Below are positions 25,562 to 34,423 of a DNA stretch of 64,000 nucleotides, in pieces. The translations under genes were made by a program, and so were the position numbers. Below the pieces are notes generated by a model. The model was not told the DNA's origin. It did no database searches and worked only from the letters and a program-made list of their open reading frames with translations. The first letter of the stretch is position 1, and each line of letters starts with the position of its first letter. This stretch comes from Sphingobacterium bovisgrunnientis (GTDB lineage: Bacteria; Bacteroidota; Bacteroidia; Sphingobacteriales; Sphingobacteriaceae), in assembly GCF_009829085.1 (NCBI RefSeq), contig NZ_WUQY01000022.1, forward strand, positions 1 through 64,000. The letters are read 5' to 3'.

Positions 25562-26347
25562 ATGTCTTTAGAAATTCTATATCAAATTAAAAATGAGGAT
25601 AGCCCTTTTTGGGTATTTGCTATCCACGAAGGTCATCAAATCAGTGAAGAGTTAAAACCTTATATTGCCCTTTCTGAAGCGCAAAGACTTCGAGAAGAAG
25701 ATCCCTTTACTGCAAAAATCGGCGACCTAGCTGTAAACCAATTTATTGTTCACACCTCTAGATTTCAGCTGGATCTAAATCGAGATGTAGAAAATTCAGT
25801 TTATCTACACCCTGATCAAGCTTGGAGTTTAAATGTTTTTCGTTCAAACCTTCCTTCAAATTATTTGTTAGAACTATATAGACAACATCAATCTATCTAT
25901 TATACAATTGAAAGACATATTTCGACTACAATTAAAAAATACGGTTACTTCGTCATTTTGGATATTCACAGTTACAATGCCAAGAGAGAAAGTAGCAATC
26001 AAATCGTAGACAAAGAGGCGAATCCACAAATTAATCTTGGAACATATTACAACCAAGACAAGTGGCGGGATTTTATCGATGAATTTGTAGCAGCAATACA
26101 GAAACTACACTTAAATAATGAAGATATTGATGTAAGAGAAAACGTGAAATTTAAAGGTGGAAATCTCGCACAACATATTATAAATCAATATGGCGCATTA
26201 GGTTGTGTGCTATCTATAGAATTTCGAAAGGATTTTATGGATGAGTGGACTGGAGAACCCTATCTCGATAAGATTGCGCTGAATAATCAACTTTTAAAGA
26301 ACGTTTTACAGTCTATGAATTTATATCTACAGAAAATTCAAGTATAG
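25562..26347 (+). CDS. N-formylglutamate amidohydrolase-like protein
   Basis: A 261-residue member of the N-formylglutamate amidohydrolase fold, a zinc-dependent carboxyamidohydrolase. Motifs are AIHEGHQIS (residues 21-28), DLNRD (71-75), and LDIHSYN (133-139) with its metal-binding His. The normal family role in histidine breakdown is unlikely because no hut genes are present. It is first in a tight three-gene operon: 5 bp before the QEGLA gene, which in turn is 4 bp before the ATP-grasp gene. Activity on an amide-linked peptide is inferred. Confidence 0.87.
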   Translation: MSLEILYQIKNEDSPFWVFAIHEGHQISEELKPYIALSEAQRLREEDPFTAKIGDLAVNQFIVHTSRFQLDLNRDVENSVYLHPDQAWSLNVFRSNLPSNYLLELYRQHQSIYYTIERHISTTIKKYGYFVILDIHSYNAKRESSNQIVDKEANPQINLGTYYNQDKWRDFIDEFVAAIQKLHLNNEDIDVRENVKFKGGNLAQHIINQYGALGCVLSIEFRKDFMDEWTGEPYLDKIALNNQLLKNVLQSMNLYLQKIQV

Positions 26348-26352
26348 TATTA

Positions 26353-28179
26353 GTGGAAGAAAAATTATTGAAACATATTAAATCATGTATACACAATAGA
26401 GAATCTTTTCATGAGCAGATTCCTAATGTAGGCAAAGTAGTATTCAATAAAATCGTTCCCTATTTTTTCTTATACCGTACAGTTGGCTCTGTTGCAAAAC
26501 AGCGCATGATTTCTGATTTAGCTAAATCGCAATTATCAAGTATTATTTTCAAATATGATGATGAGAATGTCGACAATTGGATCAAAGAAATTGCACAAGA
26601 ATTAAAATCAGAATTCGGGAGTTGTTTAATCATTGAAATTTGGACTGACAATGACAAAGAAGATGATATTTCGATTCATATCGCCCAAAAAGTTGCTTTA
26701 CCTTTAGCAGAATACATTCATAAAAACATAAGAACAGAAGCGCCTGATTTACGTTCTTCTATTGTAAAACAACGCAAAACGCCGCATAATCCAGATTACA
26801 AACCACTATTTTCACTTAATAAACTTCAAGAAGATAATACATACCTGCTTGGTATAAGCACCAAAAATACATTTATTAATACTGCAGGAAGTATTCTGCC
26901 CTTATTAGAAAGACACTTCAGAGAATCGATGAGCAAAGCGCTTTCTAGAACTTTCTTTGAATACCTAAGGCTTTATACAAATTTGAATCCTGCTAAGTTC
27001 AAATTAAATGTACACAAGGAAATTACATCCAATATTTTTGAAATTGACAAAGCTTTATTGGCAGAAAGTCAACGATTTGATTTTTTGATGCTCGTTACGC
27101 CTACCAATGTGCAAGAAGCATGGCAAACATTTAAAAACTCACGGTACGCAAAGAATCCTGTATTTCAATATCGGCCCATGCCTATAGATCCCGATTTGGT
27201 AAAACGCAATCTCTACAACCTTCCGATTGAAGATATTTATGATCCAAATATTGCTTATTTATTTCGTGACAAAAGACGAGAATTGGATGAAATGATGAGT
27301 ATGTTGGCAGATCGCAATACACCTGATTTCGTGCATGGAAGTCTACAAGTTTTTGGAAATGTAAGCGACAAGCTGATGCATGTGGCAGAAGCCATCATTA
27401 CAGTTATCGACAATAATAAAACAAATACCCCGAAAGGTGAAGAAAAATTAAATGCGCAACAATTTGCACAATTAGCTACACAAGAAATTGAGTATTTAAA
27501 ATTACAATATCCTGAACTAAATACGACTGTGCGTGTTCGTAATGACGTATCAGGTGTGATGGTAAATCGTGGAGTACTAAATATCAGTTCAAATTATAAA
27601 GTTTCGAAGGAAAGAGCGGAAGCATTGATTCAGCATGAGGTTGGTACGCATATCGCCACCTACTTCAATGGTAAATCTCAATTATTGCAATTGTTTAGTC
27701 AAGGCGTACCAGGCTATGAAAAACTACAAGAAGGTTTAGCTGTATTTGCTGAATACATGGTTGATGGTCTAAACAATGAACGTTTAAGAATCTTAGCTGC
27801 ACGTGTGATTTGCGTTCGACACATGTTGATGGGTAATTCTTTTATAGATACGTTTTCCATGCTTGTCGAGCAATATGATTTTGCAGATGAAATTGCATTC
27901 TTGATTACAATGCGTGTATATAGAGGTGGTGGTTTGACGAAGGATGCTGTATATCTACAAGGGCTGATAGAACTTTTAGAATACCTAAGAGCTGGAAACG
28001 ATATTAACATTTTGACTATTGGTAAAATTCGAAAAGATTATATCCCAATTATACAGGATTTGATTCAGAGAGGATATTTACGATCACCAGCAATTATTCC
28101 TCGCTATTTATCCGATGTATATTCATCACGTTTGGAACTAATAAGAAAAGAAGGGTCCATATTTAAACTTATAAAATAA
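26353..28179 (+). CDS. QEGLA-motif (DUF1704) metallopeptidase-like protein
   Basis: A 608-residue protein of the flavohemoglobin-expression-modulating QEGLA-motif family (DUF1704). The gluzincin motif HEVGTH (428-433) supplies two zinc ligands, and QEGLA (459-463) supplies the presumed third. The family is related to the eukaryotic MATCAP tubulin tyrosine carboxypeptidases; bacterial members have no agreed substrate. The start is GTG 26353, 5 bp after the upstream stop, since no ATG fits. It is the middle gene of the amidohydrolase/QEGLA/ATP-grasp operon. Confidence 0.88.
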   Translation: MEEKLLKHIKSCIHNRESFHEQIPNVGKVVFNKIVPYFFLYRTVGSVAKQRMISDLAKSQLSSIIFKYDDENVDNWIKEIAQELKSEFGSCLIIEIWTDNDKEDDISIHIAQKVALPLAEYIHKNIRTEAPDLRSSIVKQRKTPHNPDYKPLFSLNKLQEDNTYLLGISTKNTFINTAGSILPLLERHFRESMSKALSRTFFEYLRLYTNLNPAKFKLNVHKEITSNIFEIDKALLAESQRFDFLMLVTPTNVQEAWQTFKNSRYAKNPVFQYRPMPIDPDLVKRNLYNLPIEDIYDPNIAYLFRDKRRELDEMMSMLADRNTPDFVHGSLQVFGNVSDKLMHVAEAIITVIDNNKTNTPKGEEKLNAQQFAQLATQEIEYLKLQYPELNTTVRVRNDVSGVMVNRGVLNISSNYKVSKERAEALIQHEVGTHIATYFNGKSQLLQLFSQGVPGYEKLQEGLAVFAEYMVDGLNNERLRILAARVICVRHMLMGNSFIDTFSMLVEQYDFADEIAFLITMRVYRGGGLTKDAVYLQGLIELLEYLRAGNDINILTIGKIRKDYIPIIQDLIQRGYLRSPAIIPRYLSDVYSSRLELIRKEGSIFKLIK

Positions 28180-28183
28180 TTAT

Positions 28184-29191
28184 ATGAAAATCGCATTTTT
28201 AATTAATCAAACACACAAAGAGGAAGCATATTTCACTACTACTTGGATGGCTTTGCATGCCTTGAGGCGTGGACATATAATTATGTATATTGGTTTGTCC
28301 GATTTTGTATACGTTGATGATACTCATATCGATGCACATGTACGACAAATCCATCCTAATGAAACTGTTTTGGATAACGAAGATCTGTTGGAAAAATTAA
28401 AAAAACAGCAGAAAGAACGTATTTCAATGTTGGACGTAGACGTATTATGGTTACGCTTTGATCCAGTAATGGATATGCTTAATAGACCTTGGGCTCCAGC
28501 AATGGGGTTGCAATTCGCTCAATTGTTGAAGAAATTAGGTCGATTTGTCATCAATGACCCTGATGAATTGATTCAAGCGAGCAACAAACTTTACTTGGAA
28601 AACTTTCCAAGAGAAATTCGTCCAAAAACTGTCGTAACACGTAATTATGGAGATATTTTGGATTTTATGAATATCCAAAATGATAAAATAATTTTAAAAC
28701 CACTCAAAGGTTCTGGTGGTAAAAATGTCTTTATGATTAGTCCTAATGAATTGCATAACTTAAAACAAACAGTGGAAGTCATTGCACGAGATGGTTACGT
28801 CATTGGTCAGGAATATTTGCCAGAAGCTACCAAGGGTGATATGCGTTTTTTCTTACTAGATGGTGAACCAATTGTGATAAATGGAAAATATGCAGCTTTG
28901 CAACGCGTACAACCTAAAGGTGAAATTCGCAGCAATATTCACCAAGGTGCTAAAGCTGAGGTAGCCAACGTCACTGAAGATGTATTAGCCTTAGTCAAGA
29001 AAGTTTCTGCTAAACTGCGATCGGATGGTATGTATCTTGTTGGTTTGGATATTGTAGGTGATAAAATTATGGAGATTAATGTATTCAGTCCAGGCGCATT
29101 GAGTGCTGCTAGTAGTTTGAATGAAGTGGATTATATAGCCTATTTGATTCAAGATGTAGAAGAAAAAGCAAAAAACTATTACGCAAAGTAA
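28184..29191 (+). CDS. GshB-like ATP-grasp ligase
   Basis: A 335-residue ATP-grasp enzyme closest in layout to prokaryotic glutathione synthetase. The N-terminal domain carries VLWLRFDPVMDM (near 88-99). ATP-binding Lys172 and the flexible loop GSGGK (176-180) follow. QEYLP (209-213) carries the adenine-contact residues, GDMRFFLLDGEP (218-229) fits the central sheet, and metal ligands lie in GLDIVGD...MEINV (287-300). No gshA is visible. Given its neighbours, it may ligate amino acids or a peptide rather than make glutathione. Confidence 0.87.
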   Translation: MKIAFLINQTHKEEAYFTTTWMALHALRRGHIIMYIGLSDFVYVDDTHIDAHVRQIHPNETVLDNEDLLEKLKKQQKERISMLDVDVLWLRFDPVMDMLNRPWAPAMGLQFAQLLKKLGRFVINDPDELIQASNKLYLENFPREIRPKTVVTRNYGDILDFMNIQNDKIILKPLKGSGGKNVFMISPNELHNLKQTVEVIARDGYVIGQEYLPEATKGDMRFFLLDGEPIVINGKYAALQRVQPKGEIRSNIHQGAKAEVANVTEDVLALVKKVSAKLRSDGMYLVGLDIVGDKIMEINVFSPGALSAASSLNEVDYIAYLIQDVEEKAKNYYAK

Positions 29192-29211
29192 TAGCTCAGT
29201 TTTAATTTTAA

Positions 29212-29219
29212 TACCTTTG
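29212..29219 (+). promoter_or_regulatory. Candidate -7 element for the MBL-fold gene
   Basis: TACCTTTG, an exact TAnnTTTG match, 26 nt upstream of ATG 29246, just after the ATP-grasp stop. It suggests the MBL gene is a separate unit from the operon. Confidence 0.55.
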
Positions 29220-29245
29220 AAATAGTACTACAGATAAAATCTACA

Positions 29246-30082
29246 ATGAATTTATATACTATTGATACAGGTTTCTTTAAGCTAGATGGTGGCGCAATGT
29301 TTGGCGTTGTTCCTAAATCCTTGTGGCAACGCACCAATCCAGCGGATGAAAATAATCTATGTACTTGGGCAAATCGACTTTTATTGATTGAAGATGGAAA
29401 GAGATTAACACTTGTTGATACCGCTTTGGGTGATAAGCAAGATGCCAAATTCTTTGGGCACTATTTCATTCATGGAGATGATACACTGGATAAATCCTTA
29501 GCAAAATTTGGATTTCATAGGGATGATATTACAGATGTGTTTTTGACGCACTTGCACTTTGATCATTGCGGTGGTGCAATAAAACTAGAAGGCGATAAAT
29601 TTGTCCCTGCATTTCGAAATGCGAAATTCTGGAGTAACCAAAAACATTGGGAATGGGCGAATGTTAATCCTAATCCAAGAGAAAAAGCTTCTTTTTTGAA
29701 AGAAAACATTTCGCCTATTCAAGAATCTGGTCAATTGAATTTTATTACTGAAGATCAAAATTATGATACCAATATTAGTGTGCGATATGCTTACGGACAT
29801 ACAGAGGCGATGATGTTGCCTCAAATCGAGTACAAAGGAAAAACTATTCTGTATATGGCGGATTTATTGCCGTCTGTAGGACATATTCCACTCCCCTATG
29901 TGATGAGTTATGATGTACGTCCGCTGGTCACGATGGAAGAACGAAAATCGTATTGGCAGGAAGCTGTAGATAAGGAATATATCTTATTCTTCGAACATGA
30001 TCCTGTAAATGAATGCTGTACTTTACAACATACAGAAAAAGGTATTCGTGTCAAAGACATCTTCAAATTATCAGAAATATAA
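29246..30082 (+). CDS. Metallo-beta-lactamase-fold hydrolase
   Basis: A 278-residue MBL-fold enzyme. The zinc motif HLHFDH (102-107) is intact, and DTALGD, GHTEAMM and MADLLP match further metal and turn positions. It resembles AiiA-like lactonases or other MBL hydrolases of small esters; the substrate is not deducible. It lies 54 bp after the ATP-grasp gene and has its own -7 element. A bidirectional terminator overlaps its stop codon. Confidence 0.9.
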   Translation: MNLYTIDTGFFKLDGGAMFGVVPKSLWQRTNPADENNLCTWANRLLLIEDGKRLTLVDTALGDKQDAKFFGHYFIHGDDTLDKSLAKFGFHRDDITDVFLTHLHFDHCGGAIKLEGDKFVPAFRNAKFWSNQKHWEWANVNPNPREKASFLKENISPIQESGQLNFITEDQNYDTNISVRYAYGHTEAMMLPQIEYKGKTILYMADLLPSVGHIPLPYVMSYDVRPLVTMEERKSYWQEAVDKEYILFFEHDPVNECCTLQHTEKGIRVKDIFKLSEI

Positions 30083-30112
30083 TAAAGGAAAGCAAATTTG
30101 CCTTCCTTTATT
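30081..30112. terminator. Bidirectional terminator between MBL and serine hydrolase genes
   Basis: Palindrome of 32 bp (arms 30081-30096 and 30097-30112) with one mismatch, so the loop is just the central bases. It overlaps both convergent stop codons and ends in T-runs on both strands. Confidence 0.75.
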
Positions 30113-31199
30113 CATTGCTATAAACTTTACTTAACCAAACAAATAGGGGTTTATTTAAGTTTGGAATAGCAATATTCTCACGTTTCATTATTTCATCAAA
30201 AATATCGGAAATTAGCAAATCATCACGATTTGTAAATAATGAAATTCCGTAATTGTGTTGCGGTTGGAATATAAAAATATTGTGAAAACCTGTGCTTTCG
30301 CCCGAATGGAATAATGTTAAATTACCATCATTAGTTATTGTTAAAAATAAACCTAAACTGTAATAAATGCCATCTTTAACCTTAATTTTATACTTTTCTA
30401 AATCTTTGAAAAACTGAGGTGTGAAAAGCGAATTGCCTTTGTCCATCCATTTTTTATAATCAAGAGCTGAAATATACACTCCACCATCGCCTCTAGTAGC
30501 TGATGTAATGCTTTGATCTGCAAATTGGAAGTCAGATTGATTTGGCTTGTAACCAAAAGCTCTATCTAGAAAAGTTTCTGGAGCAGATATTTGAGCGGAT
30601 GTCATAATTAGCGTATCGAAAATGCGCTTTTTACAAAATTCTTCATAGCTCTCATTTGTAATACGTTCCACAATTAACGACAATAAACAATACGCTGTAT
30701 TGCTATATCTAAATTGTGTACCAGATTCAAAATGTACAGAATCCAAATCTTGAATTAAATGTAGTACATCATTATCTGTCAATTGTTGTTTTTGATCCTC
30801 AGGAATGAAATTTTCATAATCAACTAATCCCGAACTGTGGTTTAAAAGATGTTTAATTTTCACCGAAGAAGCTTTTTGTGGAAGTTCGGGTAAAATATCT
30901 TTTAATGGTGTTTCGAAATCTACTTTTCTATCTTGAATGAGTAAATAAACGGCCATCGCTGTAAATTGCTTGCTGACTGAAGCCATTCTAAATCTTGTTT
31001 CTGGGCTAATCGCAATATTCTGTTCGACATGGGCAAGTCCTGTAGCTGTAATTTCTACTTCAGAATTATTCTTTATCAACAAAATTCCGCCTGGAGAGTG
31101 TTGATTTGCATAAATTTTTTTTAATGTGTTATTAGATTCTTGTCCGAATACAACTGTACATATAATTACACTCAAAATAATTTGGATAAATTTTAGCAT
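30108..31199 (-). CDS. Secreted serine hydrolase, class C beta-lactamase fold
   Basis: A 363-residue exported protein with signal peptide (1-19, TVVFGQ). It has the SxxK catalytic motif at S74-K77 (ASVSKQF) and the YxN motif at Y165-N167 (RYSNTAY). A His-Ser-Gly near 316 occupies the usual KTG position. The replacement of KTG by HSG is common in esterase-like or D-aminopeptidase-like relatives, so it is more likely an esterase or peptidase than a drug-inactivating beta-lactamase. It lies 1 bp after the FKBP stop. Confidence 0.9.
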   Translation of the reverse strand: MLKFIQIILSVIICTVVFGQESNNTLKKIYANQHSPGGILLIKNNSEVEITATGLAHVEQNIAISPETRFRMASVSKQFTAMAVYLLIQDRKVDFETPLKDILPELPQKASSVKIKHLLNHSSGLVDYENFIPEDQKQQLTDNDVLHLIQDLDSVHFESGTQFRYSNTAYCLLSLIVERITNESYEEFCKKRIFDTLIMTSAQISAPETFLDRAFGYKPNQSDFQFADQSITSATRGDGGVYISALDYKKWMDKGNSLFTPQFFKDLEKYKIKVKDGIYYSLGLFLTITNDGNLTLFHSGESTGFHNIFIFQPQHNYGISLFTNRDDLLISDIFDEIMKRENIAIPNLNKPLFVWLSKVYSNE

Positions 31200-31200
31200 C

Positions 31201-31635
31201 TTACAAAATTGAGATTAATTCCATTTCGAAAATAAGTGTACAATTTCCGCCACTTGTTGGAGTCAATGCCTCAAATCCATATGCTAAATTAGGCGGGACA
31301 TACAAAATCCATTTGCTCCCGACAGGCATTAATGTCAAAGCCTCTTGCCAACCCTTTATGAGTTCATGTACGAAGAAAGCTTCAGGACGTTTTCTTTTAT
31401 AAGAACTATCAAAAACCTCTTCGTTCAAAAGTTTTCCTTTGTAATGGCACAAAACTTTATCCTTTTTGTTTGGAATCTTTCCAGTTCCTTCTTGTACAAT
31501 TTCATATTGTAATCCAGAAGGCAAAACAATTACTTGTTCTCTTTCACCGTTTTCTTTAAGAAACTGTTCTCCTTCAAGTAAATTTTTGGATGCAAGATCT
31601 TTAATTTTTTTAAGGTAGCTATTTGATTTAGACAT
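31201..31635 (-). CDS. FKBP-type peptidyl-prolyl isomerase
   Basis: A 144-residue FKBP. The fold is clear from GLQYEIVQEGTGKIPNKKDKVLCHYKGKLLNEEVFDS and WQEALTLMPVGSKWILYVPPNLAYG. It catalyses Xaa-Pro isomerisation and probably has a chaperone role. No signal peptide is evident, so it is cytosolic here, unlike many periplasmic relatives. I start at ATG 31635; the longer frame adds a poor hydrophobic N-terminus. A terminator of the upstream gene lies about 20 bp before this start. Confidence 0.93.
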   Translation of the reverse strand: MSKSNSYLKKIKDLASKNLLEGEQFLKENGEREQVIVLPSGLQYEIVQEGTGKIPNKKDKVLCHYKGKLLNEEVFDSSYKRKRPEAFFVHELIKGWQEALTLMPVGSKWILYVPPNLAYGFEALTPTSGGNCTLIFEMELISIL

Positions 31636-31654
31636 AAAGTAAAAATAAAACAAA

Positions 31655-31679
31655 AAGCCGTATAGTTCATATACGGCTT
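31655..31679 (-). terminator. Terminator upstream of FKBP gene
   Basis: Perfect 10-bp stem (31655-31664 with 31670-31679) and a 5-nt loop. On the minus strand it is followed by a T-rich tract. It closes the DUF1232 gene, but leaves only about 20 bp before the FKBP start. Confidence 0.8.
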
Positions 31680-31702
31680 GCCAAATTAAGAAGTATTTAT
31701 CT

Positions 31703-32062
31703 TCAAAATTGCGTATTAAATTCTTTATAACGCTTTAATTCTTCTGAAAGTTTGCTCAATGCATAACCTACAATAGTAACATCATCCAACCAGCCCAATA
31801 CTGGAATTAAATCTGGAATAGCATCAATAGGCGACACCACATAAATAATAGTAGCGACAATAACGGAAGCGTTCCAGGTGTTGACCTTAAATCTGCCAGC
31901 CATAATATCCTTGGCCATACTCACCAACACTTTGAAATCACTCATCTTATCATCCAAGTGCATTGCCTTTGCATCGGCCTTGTTCAAATCGTCTGTAGTC
32001 AATTTATGTGCTTTGTACCCACCGAACAACTTAAACGCTTTCTTTAAATAAGTTTGTTTCAT
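31703..32062 (-). CDS. DUF1232/YkvA-like membrane protein
   Basis: A 119-residue protein with the DUF1232 signature YVVSPIDAIPDLIPVLGWLDD, near residues 72-92, and hydrophobic flanks (VIVATIIYVV). Bacterial members such as YkvA are small and membrane-associated and have no established biochemical role. It lies about 50 bp after the TPR gene's stop on the same strand and has its own strong terminator at 31655. Confidence 0.9.
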   Translation of the reverse strand: MKQTYLKKAFKLFGGYKAHKLTTDDLNKADAKAMHLDDKMSDFKVLVSMAKDIMAGRFKVNTWNASVIVATIIYVVSPIDAIPDLIPVLGWLDDVTIVGYALSKLSEELKRYKEFNTQF

Positions 32063-32113
32063 TTACCAAATTATTTTTGTCTTGGACTTACGTATTAATC
32101 AATAGTTTAATTC

Positions 32114-33115
32114 TTAATCTTCCTTCTCCAACTCTTCGAATTTTGCGTAATCTGCTTCAGCGCCTGCGTTATCACCAATCTTTTCTAAAATGGTAGCACG
32201 GTATTGGTATAAATCTGAATAAAAAGGATTTAAACGAATAGCTTCAGAATAATCTGCAATTGCTTTAGCCCAATTTTCGGTTTTCTCGTAAACATCCGCA
32301 CGCAACACATATGGGTAAAAATCTTCGGGATTTGATTGTATAATAGCGGAATAATCTACTATTGCTTTGTCAAACTCTTCTAATTGCTCAAATAGCTGTG
32401 CCCGTTCTTCTAAAACAGAACTATTTCGATGATCGAATTTTAAGGCAGCATTAAAATCTTGCAATGCACTATCAAACTCTTTTATAGCCATATACAACTT
32501 TGCACGATATAAAAACGCTTCAACTAAAGGTTGAGTTTCAATGACTACGTCCAGATCAGCAAGTGCCTTATCATATTGTAAAACATACATATAAACTGCA
32601 GCTCTGGAAATAAGAATTTTCACATCATTATTCAGCACAAAAGCTTTCGAATAATCAGCGATCGCATCTGCATAATTAAAGTGCTGAACTTGCAACATTG
32701 CACGATTAATTAGTAGTTGTGGATTTTCGGGTTCTACATTAATTGCTTGATTTAATTCAACCAATTCATCTGCTTCTAACATTTCACCTTGATTTTCTAA
32801 CCATTCTAAATAATGATGGTAATTGAAATCCATACGTTTTGCCACTTGATAATCGTAATAAAAACTTTCATCATCTGCATTGAAACTATGAACTATAGAG
32901 CGACAAGCGTAAAAAAATGGCTGTTCGGGATATACAGTTATCGCTTTTGTATATGCTGTAATAGCTTCTTCATATTTTTCACTTAATACCAAGTCATAAG
33001 CCTCTTTGGCGATTTTCAGCGCATCATTTTCCGCGAAAGCATCATTAATAGACGCACTGAAAGGAAATAATTGGGAACTAGCTAAATTATAATAGTTATT
33101 TGCTTGTAAAATCAT
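32114..33115 (-). CDS. Tetratricopeptide repeat protein
   Basis: A 333-residue protein built of TPR helical repeats. The degenerate repeat consensus (for example EAITAYTKAITVYPEQPFFYACR, AIADYSKAFVLNNDVKILISRA, and AIVDYSAIIQSNPEDFYPYVLRADVY) is visible seven or more times from about residue 50. No signal peptide or membrane segment is seen, so it is probably cytosolic and acts as a protein-binding scaffold. It follows the NlpC/P60 gene with an 11-bp gap. Confidence 0.9.
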   Translation of the reverse strand: MILQANNYYNLASSQLFPFSASINDAFAENDALKIAKEAYDLVLSEKYEEAITAYTKAITVYPEQPFFYACRSIVHSFNADDESFYYDYQVAKRMDFNYHHYLEWLENQGEMLEADELVELNQAINVEPENPQLLINRAMLQVQHFNYADAIADYSKAFVLNNDVKILISRAAVYMYVLQYDKALADLDVVIETQPLVEAFLYRAKLYMAIKEFDSALQDFNAALKFDHRNSSVLEERAQLFEQLEEFDKAIVDYSAIIQSNPEDFYPYVLRADVYEKTENWAKAIADYSEAIRLNPFYSDLYQYRATILEKIGDNAGAEADYAKFEELEKED

Positions 33116-33126
33116 TGAATAAAAGT

Positions 33127-33876
33127 TTAAAAATAACGCTTAACAATACGTAGGTTGTGCGTGTAACGGTTCAATTCTGCATTAAAAATACCTTGACTAT
33201 CCATCTTGTCGATACGTACACGACCAGATGCATGAATGATGGTTTCATTATCTATCATCACTCCCACATGTGTAATTTTGCCTGATTCATTGTCAAAAAA
33301 TGCCAAATCACCCGATTTAATTTCTGTCAAGAAATCAACTGTAGTGCCACTTTCAGCTTGTTGGTATGCATCTCTTAAGAGTGATATACCAAAATGCTTG
33401 TAAACCACTTGACTAAACCCCGAACAGTCAATACCATATATAGACCTGCCTCCCCACATGTAAGGAGCATTACTATAGTGTTGAATAAGTTTCGGAAATT
33501 CAGCATTGAAATCCGTTAGATTGGTTTCACGCAATGTCCCTTCAATATGGTATTGTTCTTCACCAATAGTAATGGTATTTCCTGTGACAGATGTCCCATG
33601 CAGCAAATGAACTATTTTAGATTTAGAAACTGCTTTAGCACCTTGCAAATCGACTATTGAACCTTTTTCCACACCAGCTAAAATAACTGGAGCATACTGA
33701 TTGTTTTGAATCCATCCTTGGTACTTCGTTTCAGTCATTCTTACACGTGTGAAATCAATTCCTTCTTCTAAGATTTCAAAAGTCTCCCCAAAAAAAACTT
33801 GCGAAACAATTTCACTCCGATGTGAAGATTCTGCTCTTAAGGGTACTATATTGAGGTTGCAAGCTGAAATACTCAT
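33127..33876 (-). CDS. NlpC/P60 peptidoglycan hydrolase with SH3-like domains
   Basis: A 249-residue cysteine peptidase of the NlpC/P60 family that cleaves peptidoglycan stem peptides. The catalytic triad is C151 (GIDCSGFS), H203 (ITHVGVMI) and H215 (IIHASG). The N-terminal 110 residues are SH3-like (VSQVFFGETFEILEEG, VRMTETKYQGWIQNN). It starts without an obvious signal peptide, as in several Bacteroidota homologues; whether it is exported by another route is unclear. The TPR gene follows 11 bp downstream. Confidence 0.92.
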   Translation of the reverse strand: MSISACNLNIVPLRAESSHRSEIVSQVFFGETFEILEEGIDFTRVRMTETKYQGWIQNNQYAPVILAGVEKGSIVDLQGAKAVSKSKIVHLLHGTSVTGNTITIGEEQYHIEGTLRETNLTDFNAEFPKLIQHYSNAPYMWGGRSIYGIDCSGFSQVVYKHFGISLLRDAYQQAESGTTVDFLTEIKSGDLAFFDNESGKITHVGVMIDNETIIHASGRVRIDKMDSQGIFNAELNRYTHNLRIVKRYF

Positions 33877-33961
33877 AAGCGTTTATTGATTAAAACATTA
33901 ACACCTTTTTGTTTGTTTTTAGAATACTAAGATAATTTTAAATCAACTAAAATTCATTGCT

Positions 33962-34423
33962 ATGAAAAAATTTCGTCGAATTCTGTTAGCCGTTGATGAT
34001 TCACCATGTACAGAAAAAATTGTGAGTTATGCCAAAGAAATTATTTCACATGAAGAGATTTCTTTAGCTTTACTGACAGTCGTACCGCCGACAAGTCCTG
34101 CTACTTATGGAGCTGATCCATTACTCGGTCAGCAGCCTATAATTGTTCCTGAAATCACAGAAATCCAACAAAATACAGCTGAACAATATGTTGATAAAAT
34201 CGCAGCGGAATTTTCTTCCAATTATGAGGTATTCACCTTTACGCGCATTGGAAATATAAAAGAGGAAATCTTATTATTAGCAGACGAATGGTCAGCTGAT
34301 CTCATCATAATGGGTTCCAATGGTCGTTCAGGGTTTGATCATTTTATTTCTGGAAGTGTATCAGAATCTGTTATTCGCAAAGCAATTTGTCCTGTATTAG
34401 TTGTTCCTATTAATTGCAGTTAA
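33962..34423 (+). CDS. Universal stress protein, single UspA domain
   Basis: A 153-residue UspA. It opens RRILLAVDDSPCTEKI and has the nucleotide-binding pattern IIMGSNGRSGFDHFISGSVSESVI (G-x2-G-x9-G-S/T). It is predicted to bind ATP and take part in stress responses. It is a single-domain counterpart of the two-domain protein at 11095-11946. The stop overlaps the convergent methyltransferase stop by 4 bp. Confidence 0.93.
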   Translation: MKKFRRILLAVDDSPCTEKIVSYAKEIISHEEISLALLTVVPPTSPATYGADPLLGQQPIIVPEITEIQQNTAEQYVDKIAAEFSSNYEVFTFTRIGNIKEEILLLADEWSADLIIMGSNGRSGFDHFISGSVSESVIRKAICPVLVVPINCS

